40,509 nucleotides of DNA from CAYQPF01 sp964419225 (GCA_964419225.1 CAYQPF010000026.1:1-40509); one strand, 5' to 3'. Numbered from the stretch's first letter, positions 1 through 8,105 are shown. Notes: generated from the letters alone by a model not told the origin. Translations and numbers: made by a program.

Positions 1-301
1 TGGTTCCTTTGACTTTGCCGAGTTTGTTGACCCATTGAAAAAGAATAGTGTTACGTTCTGTTTGATCAGTGCAGTGCATTAACGCAGCCAATGTACGGAA
101 AAGCTCATAATCCCAATTATAGTTTCCTGCAGCAATTACAGGATGATAGTATTTTAAAAATCCCCAAACCTTGGCAGTGACTATAAGATTTTCTATTCCC
201 TCGGGTGAATGGTTCCAGAAATATATCTTTGAACTTTGATCGAACTCTCTATCTATATCAGCAGGAAAATGCTGTGGCTTAATTATCATTTCTTCTGACA
301 C
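1..301 (-). CDS. S41-family peptidase, N-terminal fragment (runs off window start)
   Basis: This gene is cut by the left window edge, so only about the first 100 residues are visible. Translation on the minus strand gives an N-terminus with DIDREFDQSSKIYF followed by KVWGFLKYYHP and NWDYELFRTLAAL. That combination is typical of the region preceding the PDZ/tail-specific protease core in S41 peptidases of Bacteroidetes-like organisms. I chose the GTG at 299-301 because AAGGAG lies six bases upstream of it. The frame is open further upstream to base 379 without an ATG, and most relatives carry a signal peptide and an extra domain before this motif, so the gene may be N-terminally truncated. The catalytic Ser/Lys lie outside the window. 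It follows the six-gene signalling operon after a gap of about 120 bases and shares its orientation. Confidence 0.6.
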   Translation of the reverse strand, partial: MSEEMIIKPQHFPADIDREFDQSSKIYFWNHSPEGIENLIVTAKVWGFLKYYHPVIAAGNYNWDYELFRTLAALMHCTDQTERNTILFQWVNKLGKVKGT

Positions 302-418
302 TATGGTCTCCTTACACTTTTTCTGTATGTATTCATCAAAGGCAGGGGGTGTTGTGTCAAGGGAATTCTGCAGACAGTACTAAGCTGAATTGGTTCTCAT
401 TCTTCACTAACCTCTGTC
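302..418 (-). promoter_or_regulatory. Gap with possible TTGACA promoter for the S41 gene
   Basis: The minus strand contains CCTTGACACAA (about 352-362), the same eleven bases that hold the -35 box of the corrinoid operon promoter near 7078-7085. No convincing -10 box follows at 16-18 bases. It could be a weak promoter or simply coding sequence of an extended S41 gene, because the S41 frame is open through it. Confidence 0.25.
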
Positions 419-1846
419 TTACTCCGTTTCAAAAACTACCATTTGGACTTCATCGGTATATCTTTCAAAGCTGATTGAACGCGATTCTCTGAATTTTTGC
501 AGAATTTTACTTATATTATGTAGAGAGATATTGACTCTGTTGATGTTGTTCTGAATTTTTTCGGTCAGTAATTCCGGGGGAATAGAGGCAAATAGCATAT
601 CCAGATTTCCATAGAGTACCATCAACGGCTGATTGATTTCGTGATTAGCAGTTACTGCCATAGCATAAGCAGAGTTTTTCTTTTCCAGATTAATAATCTC
701 ACTCTGAGCATTCTGCAAATCTTCGTATGCTTTGGCTAATTCAATGTTTTTCAACTGGTAAATTTCCAGCTCTTTTTCTTTGGACTCATTTTCAAATCTG
801 GATTTCAACTGCTTGAATTTGGCCGAGTTCTCTTCGGAAAGTAATTTTTCTGTTAGTTCTGAATACTTCCTCTGATGCTGATAGGCATTGGGATAATCGT
901 GCATAGCAGCGTATAAATCTGCCAGAAAAAAATGATTATTTTGGATCAATTTGACTATATTCTTTTCCTGGGCAATAGACATACTCTTATTAAGAAACTC
1001 CAAAGCCTGATCATAATCCCCGGTTTTAGTATAGATTTTTCCCATGAAACTTGAATTCATGGCAATCCCGAGACTATTATTCAGTTTTTCCATGATCTTA
1101 TAGGATTGAATATAATGCTCCAATGCTTCCGAATAATTATTCTTCTGAGCATAACTTTTTCCAATATTATGCAGACTTATAGCCAGACTGTACTCATTGC
1201 CGATCTTTAATTTTAGATTATAGGCTTTGAAATAGTACTCCAAAGCTTCATCATATTTGTGCATATTTTCATAAGTTGTGCCAATATTGTTGTAAAGCTG
1301 GGACAATGATTCAGGGTCATTTAGATCTTCTTTGATATGCTTTGCTTTCATATATGACTCCAAAGCATTATCAGATTCATCCATATCGTTGTAGATATTA
1401 CCCAGACTTGTATAGATATTTGATAACTTGAGAAGGTCGTTTTTCGGGCCGTAATAATCCAATGCCTCCATTAAGTACTTAAAACTTGTTTCAAAATTGC
1501 CCAGATATCTGTGAACAACCCCCAGATTGATTAAAATTTGAGAATACATATCCGGAAGATTCACCTCTTTAAAACACTTGTAACATCTGTTATAATAGTC
1601 CAAAGCCTCAGTAAAATCACTCTTCATTTTATAACCAAAGCCCATGGCAAAATAGACTCTGCCAGTGTACTTCTGTTTTTGAAGAGATGTCATGTCCGTA
1701 TCCTTTTGCAGTTCTTCCAAAACCTCTCTGCACATCTCCAGAGATTTGTCAGTCTGAGTAAACTGAATATTTGCTATTTCTTTCAGAATAGCATCATACT
1801 TGGGTATTCCTTCAATTGCAGAATTTTTAAGTTCATTGGTATTCAT
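419..1846 (-). CDS. TPR protein with C-terminal kinase-type dimerisation/phosphoacceptor domain, no ATPase domain
   Basis: A 475-residue soluble protein. Residues about 60-330 form roughly seven or eight tetratricopeptide repeats (recurrent LGxxYxxxxxxxxALEYY patterns such as YNNIGTTYENMHKYDEALEY). A coiled coil follows (about 335-395), then a kinase H-box-like segment, ANHEINQPLMVLYGNLDML, with His402, and a second helix to about 460. The protein stops there: no N, G1 or G2 ATP-binding boxes are present. TPR-coiled-coil-HisKA is a common architecture in Bacteroidetes-type sensor kinases, but they normally continue into HATPase_c. Its ATG overlaps the stop of the upstream GAF kinase by four bases (ATGA), so the two are translationally coupled. 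Inferred role: phosphotransfer partner or substrate of that kinase, or a scaffold. It is the last gene of the operon. A frameshifted ATPase domain downstream is not seen; the next 118 bases lack one. Confidence 0.8.
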   Translation of the reverse strand: MNTNELKNSAIEGIPKYDAILKEIANIQFTQTDKSLEMCREVLEELQKDTDMTSLQKQKYTGRVYFAMGFGYKMKSDFTEALDYYNRCYKCFKEVNLPDMYSQILINLGVVHRYLGNFETSFKYLMEALDYYGPKNDLLKLSNIYTSLGNIYNDMDESDNALESYMKAKHIKEDLNDPESLSQLYNNIGTTYENMHKYDEALEYYFKAYNLKLKIGNEYSLAISLHNIGKSYAQKNNYSEALEHYIQSYKIMEKLNNSLGIAMNSSFMGKIYTKTGDYDQALEFLNKSMSIAQEKNIVKLIQNNHFFLADLYAAMHDYPNAYQHQRKYSELTEKLLSEENSAKFKQLKSRFENESKEKELEIYQLKNIELAKAYEDLQNAQSEIINLEKKNSAYAMAVTANHEINQPLMVLYGNLDMLFASIPPELLTEKIQNNINRVNISLHNISKILQKFRESRSISFERYTDEVQMVVFETE

Positions 1847-3231
1847 TTCTTTGCCAGCCTGTCTTTATATAAAGCTATGTTAAAGACGATTTTATACGTA
1901 AGACCTTCTGTTTCCATAATCTCAAAATTGCCTTCCATTTGATTTTCTCCGATATTCTTGATCAGACTTAATCCCAGAGAATTGGAAGCTTTCAGATCAA
2001 AATCCTGAGGCAGACCTATTCCATTATCACTATAAATAAATGTAACAATATTTGTCTCATTTTTTTTGAGTGAAATGGAAATAACCCCTTTTCTATCTCC
2101 CGGAAAAGCATGTTTGAGTGTGTTTGTGAGGAGCTCATTCAGGACAAGACCAAAAGGCATAACCGTATCGATAAGCACATCAAAACTTTCCATATCGAAG
2201 ATGGCAATAATTTTATCCTTTATATAAATGTAATTAGTAATAGTCAGGTTGACCAGATCTTCGACATATTCAGCGAGGTTGATTTTGGAAAGGTTTTTGG
2301 ATTGGTAGAGTTTTGTTTGCACAAGAGACATAGAATTGATACGACTGATAGCATCTTTAACGATTTCTGATACTTCGGGATTTTCGCTTTGATTCATTTG
2401 AAGTTGTAGTAAACTGCTGATGTTCTGCATATTATTTTTAGTGCGGTGGTAGAGTTCTCTTAGAAGAGTTTCCTTTTCCAGAAGAGATTCCTGGATTTGT
2501 TCTTCCACAAGTTTTCTTTCCTGAATTTCTTTTTGCAAATCGACAGTAATTAATTCGGCTTTTTTTCTGGCTTCCACGGCATCCTGCATAAGGTTTAAAG
2601 CCGCCAGACGAGATTTATTCAGGGTTTCATTTGTTCTTTCTAATTCCCGGGTTTTATCTCTGACAATTGATTCCAGATTTTCTGATAGTAAAGTCATCTC
2701 AAGTGCTTGTTCTTCAATACGTTGATGGACAAGAGAGTTTTTGATGGCAAAACCAATCGGAGTTGAGATATGTGAAACAATCTCCTTAATTTCCTGAACT
2801 CTGTTTGTTGAAGGTATTCCCAGGAGTATAAGAATGCCTATTATTTCACCTGCAGCCAGAAGAGGAAAGCATAATAAAGAATCAATCTTTACTTTTAGAA
2901 GAACTTCCTTCAATGGGTGTTCATCGGCAATAAGTACTGTGTTATGAGGTAAATCCCAAGCTTTACAATTTGGTAAAAAACAGTTTAATTCATCCTGAGA
3001 AAAAAGCGTACTTCTTCTGGTCGGACAGGCATTCATCATTTTCATGGAATTATTATCGGAATTGACAACAAGAAGCATAACAGTTCTGGCACCAATCAAC
3101 TCATGCACATATTCTGTCAGCTTTTGGCTCATTTCGTTTATATCAGTTGTTGCCAGCAAGTCGGTAATAAACTCAATAGCAATAAGTTGTGAAGCCAGAA
3201 CTGCAGGATCCAGTTTTTTATTATTTGTCAT
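1843..3231 (-). CDS. GAF-domain sensor histidine kinase, HisKA_2 type
   Basis: A 462-residue cytoplasmic histidine kinase with no membrane segment. Residues about 18-175 are GAF-like, with several Cys and His residues. Residues 175-255 are coiled coil. The H-box is LLRELYHRTKNNMQNISSLL with His262, the LHHRVKNN signature of the HisKA_2/HWE-like class. The ATPase domain (about 355-455) has an N-box, VLNELLTNTLKHAF, a G1 box, SDNGIGLP, and a G2 region, NSLGLSLI, all intact. The start ATG overlaps the DUF1638 stop by four bases, and the stop overlaps the TPR gene start by four bases. It is the only complete kinase in the corrinoid operon, so it is the likely transmitter for the membrane and corrinoid components upstream. 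Its response regulator is not in the operon; the divergent receiver at 7384 is the nearest candidate. Confidence 0.9.
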   Translation of the reverse strand: MTNNKKLDPAVLASQLIAIEFITDLLATTDINEMSQKLTEYVHELIGARTVMLLVVNSDNNSMKMMNACPTRRSTLFSQDELNCFLPNCKAWDLPHNTVLIADEHPLKEVLLKVKIDSLLCFPLLAAGEIIGILILLGIPSTNRVQEIKEIVSHISTPIGFAIKNSLVHQRIEEQALEMTLLSENLESIVRDKTRELERTNETLNKSRLAALNLMQDAVEARKKAELITVDLQKEIQERKLVEEQIQESLLEKETLLRELYHRTKNNMQNISSLLQLQMNQSENPEVSEIVKDAISRINSMSLVQTKLYQSKNLSKINLAEYVEDLVNLTITNYIYIKDKIIAIFDMESFDVLIDTVMPFGLVLNELLTNTLKHAFPGDRKGVISISLKKNETNIVTFIYSDNGIGLPQDFDLKASNSLGLSLIKNIGENQMEGNFEIMETEGLTYKIVFNIALYKDRLAKK

Positions 3232-3821
3232 ACATGATTACCATTAGCAGATGCCAGGGCATCCTTCATATAGGATAGTAAATGAGTTAATTCTGTTTGT
3301 TCGATTTGGCAGGGTAATCCTGTATATAATGATAACTTAGCTAGCTCTTGTGTTGGAACCGGTACCAAACCTGTATCCAGAAAGACTATTTTTTTCCGTG
3401 TTTCTCTCATAAAATCCTTTGCAACTTTTTCGTTTAATCCCAGTTCTTGTGTAATTATTTCTTTCCATCTGGAAGCCCATTCGGGTAGAAGTATAAAAGC
3501 TTCCTGTTTCATTAGTTCTTTGTAATGATTTTTTCCAACCAGCATTTGAGCACAATTGATGGCATTAATTCTGTTTATTCTGTAGTTTTCAGATAAATTA
3601 GACATTCCTGCACTGCAATCACCATAAACCAGGACTATTGTAGTATTGGGGTTATTCGGGGTTTTCAATTTTTCTTTTAACAAGTTTTCTAAAGTTGGAG
3701 GACACATATGCAACATGGAATTCAGGAAAACTAATTCGCCTTCAATTAAATTTGTACGTTTTAGTTCTTTTAATTCTGCTTCTAAGACACCGCAACAGAT
3801 CCAAACAATGTTTTTTTTCAC
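3228..3821 (-). CDS. DUF1638 family protein
   Basis: A 197-residue soluble protein matching the DUF1638 pattern: an N-terminal CCGVLEAEL, then VLVYGDCSAGMSNL, RINRINAINCAQMLVG, a central LLPEWASRWKE and a late FLDTGLVPVP. Known members are often encoded beside corrinoid proteins and UroD-like methyltransferases in methylotrophic methanogens and acetogens. Their biochemical role is not established to my knowledge. The several conserved cysteines (two near residue 10, one near 70 and one near 90) would allow metal or cofactor binding. The start appears to be GTG at 3819-3821, one base after the UroD-like gene's stop. The stop overlaps the kinase start by four bases. The neighbourhood supports a role in the same corrinoid module. 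Confidence 0.75.
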   Translation of the reverse strand: MKKNIVWICCGVLEAELKELKRTNLIEGELVFLNSMLHMCPPTLENLLKEKLKTPNNPNTTIVLVYGDCSAGMSNLSENYRINRINAINCAQMLVGKNHYKELMKQEAFILLPEWASRWKEIITQELGLNEKVAKDFMRETRKKIVFLDTGLVPVPTQELAKLSLYTGLPCQIEQTELTHLLSYMKDALASANGNHV

Positions 3822-3822
3822 C

Positions 3823-4851
3823 TTAATATCCCATTTTCTGGCTATAATTTGTACTAGCCTGAAGCATTGCCAAAATGCTCTCAGGCGAGGTGCTTATCGG
3901 TATATCTGCACCTGAATTACTCAAAACAAAATGGCTTCCGGGAGCCATTTCTTCGAGGCATTTCATACTCAATTGATAAATATCATCACTTTTCAGGGAG
4001 GGGAAGCTCAGGTTATCCAGATTTCCAGCAATTAGCACTTCTGGTCCTAAGATTTTTCTTGCTTCCGTCATACTGCTTTTAGAACCAATTGTGACACCTA
4101 CCATTCCAGAATAATTGTAAGTCAAATCGAGAATATGATTTATAGATGCACCTGTATTAGTCAAAACCCATGGCCCATGTATTTGGGAAGTAGTCTGTTT
4201 AAAATATTGCTGAAAATTGGAGACAAGAAGTTCTTTTGACATAATTTCTTTAGCAAAAATAATTTCTGTGATCAAGACAGCCAATGCTCCTTTGCTGAGA
4301 AGTGAGTTGGCCCATTCAAGATAGAAGCCGGTAATTTTTTCAAGAACAGCTTTTGCAGTAAGGTTGTCAAATAAAAGGATATCCAGCCATTTATCGAGAC
4401 CAAATATAAGTGCAGGTAAAGAACAGGGTCCGGGAATAACAGCAAAGACTGGAACCTTTTCTTTATATTCTAGGGCTAATGCCGTAGTAATTTCCAACAT
4501 CAGAGGAAATCTGCCGGCTGAATTTAAATCTGGTAGATTGGTTTCAAGGAAGAGTTGGGGATCTTTGAATCCGGGTTTTTTCATGTTCGGAGCCTGATTG
4601 GTGAACCAGGCGATCTCGCCACCGAAGGCTTCTGCGACAACGCTATAGTCAAAGGGTGGAATAACCAAATCTACTCCGAAAGCTTTTTGTACAGCTCTTT
4701 GACCGGCACAATAAGCATCTGCATTAGTATATAAGGTCTGCATGGAGATATTCGTTAGTTTACTGCCGTAACTGCTTAATACGGCAAAAACAGGAACTCT
4801 GTCCACCGGTAACCCCTGCATAGTATTGAGTACTCTTTCCCAAGAGTTCAT
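3823..4851 (-). CDS. UroD/MtaA-family methyltransferase-like protein with substituted zinc site
   Basis: A 342-residue member of the uroporphyrinogen decarboxylase fold family, closer to corrinoid:CoM-type methyltransferases (MtaA/CmuA) than to true HemE: it starts MNSWERVLNTMQGLPVDRVPV and keeps the GxDLVIPPFDY and IAGNLD regions. Active members bind zinc through a His-x-Cys in an LHxCG motif and a later Cys in a GC-[DG]-x-P motif. Here the first reads VLTNTGA (Thr231, Thr233) and the second NSGADIP (Ala315), so all three ligands are missing. I chose ATG at 4849-4851 because AAAGGAG sits five bases upstream; a GTG two codons earlier would overlap the corrinoid gene's stop. It lies between the corrinoid protein and DUF1638 genes. 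Inferred role: a non-catalytic partner that binds the corrinoid protein, perhaps a sensor of methylated or substrate-bound state. Confidence 0.8.
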   Translation of the reverse strand: MNSWERVLNTMQGLPVDRVPVFAVLSSYGSKLTNISMQTLYTNADAYCAGQRAVQKAFGVDLVIPPFDYSVVAEAFGGEIAWFTNQAPNMKKPGFKDPQLFLETNLPDLNSAGRFPLMLEITTALALEYKEKVPVFAVIPGPCSLPALIFGLDKWLDILLFDNLTAKAVLEKITGFYLEWANSLLSKGALAVLITEIIFAKEIMSKELLVSNFQQYFKQTTSQIHGPWVLTNTGASINHILDLTYNYSGMVGVTIGSKSSMTEARKILGPEVLIAGNLDNLSFPSLKSDDIYQLSMKCLEEMAPGSHFVLSNSGADIPISTSPESILAMLQASTNYSQKMGY

Positions 4852-4853
4852 TT

Positions 4854-5522
4854 TCACTCCTTTTCTTTAAGTTGATTCAGGAGCTGTGTAAAGAGCAGAT
4901 CAACTCCGGAGGCATTTTGAGCCGTTCCGTCACCCCCTACTTCTGTGACCAGTTCTGGTCTCCAGTTGAAAACTGCACCGCCGACGGCAAGTTTTATTCT
5001 GGAATTCATTCCTTGTGAGTCGATCAAGTCCCGCAGTTTTTTTATATTCATGGCAGTAGTATGCATCATGGCAGATACAGCAATGATTTGGGCATTGACT
5101 TCCAGAGCTTTAGCCAGGAAATCCTCTGCCAGAACATCATTACCCATATCATGAATTTCCCATCCGGATGCCTGTAAAAAGGATATAATCATTCTACGGC
5201 CCAAACTATGATAATCATCTTCAACATTTCCTATGACAACAATTCCTTTATGGGGAAGAACAATCTCAGAGCTATTAGTTTCTAAACAGCGTAGAAGTGT
5301 ATCTTCAGCTATTTTAGCTCCTACAAAAGCCTGAGCCATTGAAATTGATTCCTGAATCCAAAGGTCTCCTATCTTTACAAGAACAGGGTCAAGTATGTCT
5401 GTAATAATTTGTTGGGATACTACCCCTTGTTCAAAAGCATGATCAATAACAAGTACAGCTGCTTTGCGATCAGCAAGAATTATTGTTTCTAAGAGATTTT
5501 TTTGTAATTCTTCAATACTCAT
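4854..5522 (-). CDS. Cobalamin-binding corrinoid protein (MtaC/MtbC-like)
   Basis: A 222-residue two-domain corrinoid protein. Residues 1-85 are the helical cap (B12-binding_2-like) with KIGDLWIQESISMAQAFVG. Residues about 92-215 are the Rossmann-like B12 domain. The His-on cobalamin motif DxHxxG is intact as D103-Y-H105-S-L-G108, and the usual follow-up motifs are present: AVSAMMHTT with Ser150, and VGGAVF with Gly181-Gly182 near the nucleotide tail. Such proteins carry methyl groups between methyltransferases, or act as light or cobalamin sensors when fused to regulators. Start and stop both abut neighbours: ATGA overlap with the membrane sensor upstream and a two-base gap to the UroD-like gene. 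No substrate methyltransferase (MtaB, MttB or MtbB type) is present nearby, which argues for a sensory use. Confidence 0.9.
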   Translation of the reverse strand: MSIEELQKNLLETIILADRKAAVLVIDHAFEQGVVSQQIITDILDPVLVKIGDLWIQESISMAQAFVGAKIAEDTLLRCLETNSSEIVLPHKGIVVIGNVEDDYHSLGRRMIISFLQASGWEIHDMGNDVLAEDFLAKALEVNAQIIAVSAMMHTTAMNIKKLRDLIDSQGMNSRIKLAVGGAVFNWRPELVTEVGGDGTAQNASGVDLLFTQLLNQLKEKE

Positions 5523-7027
5523 ATATTTTCCCCGGATGTTTTGAATTCATTAATGAAAGTTAGATCATACCTTTGTGGTTGAGCCATTTGTTCACACAGC
5601 TCATTAACCTCTTTTTTAAGTTCAATCATACGTAATTCTCTGCCGATTGCTACAGTATTAAACAAAATAAGTTCTTCATTACTAGCCTGAAGTTTTCCGG
5701 CCTGTTCCTGAAGCATGACTTCATATCTCTTGTTTTCCGTAATATCCACAATATTGACTAAATATCTTGTATCCGGCAGAATCACAGCAAAAATTTGGCA
5801 TAAGCGATATTGACCTGATTTTGTAACAAAAGGGATTTCTCCTTGAATAGTTCCAAGAGAACTTAGGCTGATGAAATACTCTTCAGCGGATTCCAGATAA
5901 TTGTCAGGAATAAGCTGTTTTATGGTCATTGCATATAATTCTTGCTGAGTATATCCGGAAATATTGCAGGCTGCAGGATTAACTTTCAGAAAATTCCAGT
6001 CTTGATCTGCTACTAAAACTGCGGTAGGTGTATTTTCCAAATAGCTTCTTAGCTCAGATTCACTGTGTTTTAGTGCTTGTTCTGATAATACTCTTTGAGA
6101 AATATCTCTAAAAATTGCTTGAATAATCTGTTTTTCGTTAATTGTTATTCTGGTTGTAGCAATTTCCACCCAATATTTTTTCCCGGATTTGTTTATTACT
6201 TCAATTTCATCTTCATGGCTTCCTGGGTTTTCCAGATGCTTAAGGAAAATGTTCTTGATCGTTTCGTGAGTTTCCAGAGGATGGAAAATTAAGAAAGATT
6301 GACCAATAAGCTCATCTTCCTGTCTTTCGAATAGTTTGTATGTAAAAGGATTGCAGTTAATTATGAGATGAGTTTCCAAATCAACCCAGATTATGGGATC
6401 GTTGGTATTGTCAAAGAGCATCCGGAATTTCTCTTCGCTCTCACTTAATTGTTTCAGATGAGTTATCCCGGTTAGTTGTTGAGTCAAAACTTTTCCAATA
6501 AGGATGGTTGCCAATGGATAAATCAGGATGATTGGTAATCCAACTTTGGCTAAAACGGCTAACCCTTTCCCGTCTGGCAGAGTAAACATCAAGAGTAGCA
6601 TTGCTATATGTACAATCAACCCAAAATGGTAAAGATGAAAAGAAGCGAAAGAAGAGTCCTTTTCTTTTTTTAATACATGAAAGAATGAGCCAATAAGAGC
6701 AGAAGAAAGGATTACAAGAATTCCCGTAAAAACTCCCGTTCCACCTTGGCTTGCTCTTAAAATAGCTGCCATCAAACCGGAAATAACTGCAGCTAATGGT
6801 CCAAAATACAAACCGGACAAGCTTATCACAACAGATCTGCCGTCAAAAATTAAGCCGGGACCCATTACAAAAGGATTTAACATTCCAATAATGGCCATTA
6901 AACCGAAAAGTAATCCCTGTAAAGCTGGTAAGTGTTTCTTACCCTGATAGTGTTGGGTGAGATAACCTGAAATGATACTTAAAGAAACTAACAATCCTAA
7001 ATTGTATAACAGTTTAACAAATATCAT
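5519..7027 (-). CDS. 5TMR_LYT membrane sensor with two PAS domains, no kinase domain
   Basis: A 502-residue protein and first gene of the corrinoid operon. Residues 1-190 contain about five or six membrane segments of the LytS-type 5TM receptor, with NPFVMGPGLIFDGRSV and YFGPLAAVISGLMAA. Two PAS domains follow (about 200-320, ending IFRDISQRVLSEQ, and 325-440, ending NIVDITENKRYE). The C-terminus is a short coiled coil with GRELRMIELKKEVNELC and ends about 15 residues later. No H-box or ATPase domain exists. The ATG at 7025-7027 is chosen because GGGAGG lies four bases upstream; the longer frame starts only at a TTG. The tail motif recurs in the divergent response regulator at 7384-7959. Inferred role: a membrane input module that passes its signal to the GAF kinase or to the receiver by coiled-coil contact. 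Confidence 0.85.
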   Translation of the reverse strand: MIFVKLLYNLGLLVSLSIISGYLTQHYQGKKHLPALQGLLFGLMAIIGMLNPFVMGPGLIFDGRSVVISLSGLYFGPLAAVISGLMAAILRASQGGTGVFTGILVILSSALIGSFFHVLKKEKDSSFASFHLYHFGLIVHIAMLLLMFTLPDGKGLAVLAKVGLPIILIYPLATILIGKVLTQQLTGITHLKQLSESEEKFRMLFDNTNDPIIWVDLETHLIINCNPFTYKLFERQEDELIGQSFLIFHPLETHETIKNIFLKHLENPGSHEDEIEVINKSGKKYWVEIATTRITINEKQIIQAIFRDISQRVLSEQALKHSESELRSYLENTPTAVLVADQDWNFLKVNPAACNISGYTQQELYAMTIKQLIPDNYLESAEEYFISLSSLGTIQGEIPFVTKSGQYRLCQIFAVILPDTRYLVNIVDITENKRYEVMLQEQAGKLQASNEELILFNTVAIGRELRMIELKKEVNELCEQMAQPQRYDLTFINEFKTSGENI

Positions 7028-7054
7028 CACACCTCCCAAATCAAGAACAAACAA

Positions 7055-7083
7055 ATTATTACATATATGTTGTATTGTGTCAA
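7055..7083 (-). promoter_or_regulatory. Sigma70-like promoter of the corrinoid operon
   Basis: On the minus strand a perfect TTGACA (7078-7083) is followed by a 17-base spacer and AATAAT (7055-7060), five of six bases of the -10 consensus. Transcription would start near 7048, leaving a leader of about 20 bases that contains the GGGAGG ribosome-binding site of the 5TM sensor gene. Confidence 0.6.
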
Positions 7084-7383
7084 GGAGAAAGTGAATTCAG
7101 TGGTTAATGGTAAGTGGTGAGGGGTGAGTCGGGAATGGTGAATAGTAGAGAGTCGGATGAGCAATGCCATTAAGCTAAGTTTTTTCTTTCAGCAAATGCA
7201 ACAACTTCAAACAAATCAATTCCTTCTTCCTCTTTAACAATGAGGGTAAATACTCAAAAAATACCTCATTTTCTCTAAAATTAACAGTATTGGTCGAGCG
7301 GAAGGATGATATTTTGCTTGACTTACAATTTAAACAATTATTATATAGAATTATAGGAATACTTTTGAAGTGAGAGGTGATTT
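7084..7383. other. Divergent intergenic region
   Basis: This gap separates the corrinoid operon from the receiver gene. Bases 7098-7160 are a G/T/A-rich low-complexity stretch with TGGTTAATGG and GTGGTGAGGGGTGAG, related to those at 18369-18422 and 21944-21979. The rest is AT-rich. The plus-strand promoter for the receiver gene is listed separately. No gene is seen. Confidence 0.6.
7318..7347 (+). promoter_or_regulatory. Probable promoter of the receiver gene
   Basis: TTGACT (7318-7323) is followed, 18 bases later, by TATATA (7342-7347); TTATAT at a 17-base spacing is also possible. Transcription would begin about 30 bases before the GTG start at 7384, with AGAGGTGA as ribosome-binding site. 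Confidence 0.45.
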
Positions 7384-7959
7384 GTGCAGGTTGAAGCAAG
7401 AAAAACGATCTTATTAGTCGAGGATGAGTTGATAACTGCCATGATAGGTGAAAAGACTATCAAGAGTTTTGGCTATGAAGTAGTCACAGCAAATACAGGG
7501 GAAAATGCTGTTGATATGGCATTGACTAATCCTGCTATCAGCCTGATCCTGATGGATGTCGATTTAGGAAAAGGTATTAATGGACCGGAGGCAGCCCGAC
7601 AAATCCTCAAGAGTGTCAACGTTCCCATTGTCTTTCACACTTCCCATTCTGAGAAAGAGTATGTCGATAGTGTAAAAGAGATAACCCGGTACGGATATGT
7701 AATCAAGAATTCCGGGGATTTTGTCTTAAGATCGTCGATAGAGATGGCTTATGAGTTATTTGAGTCCAATCAGAAAGTTGTAGATGAGTTGCAGGAGCGG
7801 AAGAAGGCAGAAACTGAATTGATGAAAAAGATGGAAGAGTTGCAGAGATTTCATAAGTTGACGGTTGGGCGGGAGTTAAAGATGATCGAATTGAAGAAAG
7901 AAGTTAATGATTTACGAAGAAGATTGGGATTGGTTGAGAGTTATAAAATAATAGAATAG
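7384..7959 (+). CDS. Single-receiver response regulator with coiled-coil tail
   Basis: A 191-residue protein starting with GTG after AGAGGTGA. Residues 7-125 are a CheY-like receiver: VEDE acidic pocket, LILMDVDLGKGINGPEAA phosphoacceptor loop (Asp about 57), FHTSHSE and GYVIKNSG with the conserved Lys. Residues 130-190 form a coiled coil ending in GRELKMIELKKEVNDLRRRLG. There is no DNA-binding, enzymatic or RNA-binding output domain. Its tail is nearly the same as the tail of the 5TM/PAS sensor encoded divergently, which suggests that the two interact or dock on a common partner. It is the nearest free-standing receiver to the GAF-HisKA_2 kinase and may be its phosphorylation target. Confidence 0.88.
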   Translation: MQVEARKTILLVEDELITAMIGEKTIKSFGYEVVTANTGENAVDMALTNPAISLILMDVDLGKGINGPEAARQILKSVNVPIVFHTSHSEKEYVDSVKEITRYGYVIKNSGDFVLRSSIEMAYELFESNQKVVDELQERKKAETELMKKMEELQRFHKLTVGRELKMIELKKEVNDLRRRLGLVESYKIIE

Positions 7960-8105
7960 GTGTCAGGTGCCAGGATCAGTGGGAAGGTGTTCTTTCTAGT
8001 TGGGGAGAGGGATTGAGAAATGTAGAACCTGTCTTTAGTCTGGTTTTGATAGATAGGTTTTAAGAAGAGTTTATTATTAAGGGGAGAAGTGGAAGAGAGG
8101 TTGGC

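Noticed and set aside
1538..1942. Plus-strand ORF opposite the TPR/GAF kinase junction
   Set aside because: It lies antisense to two well-supported genes, has no recognisable motifs and is a by-product of the AT-rich codon use.
3823..4851. Calling this gene uroporphyrinogen decarboxylase (hemE)
   Set aside because: The substrate-binding N-terminal motif of HemE is absent, neighbours are corrinoid-related and no other haem genes occur nearby.
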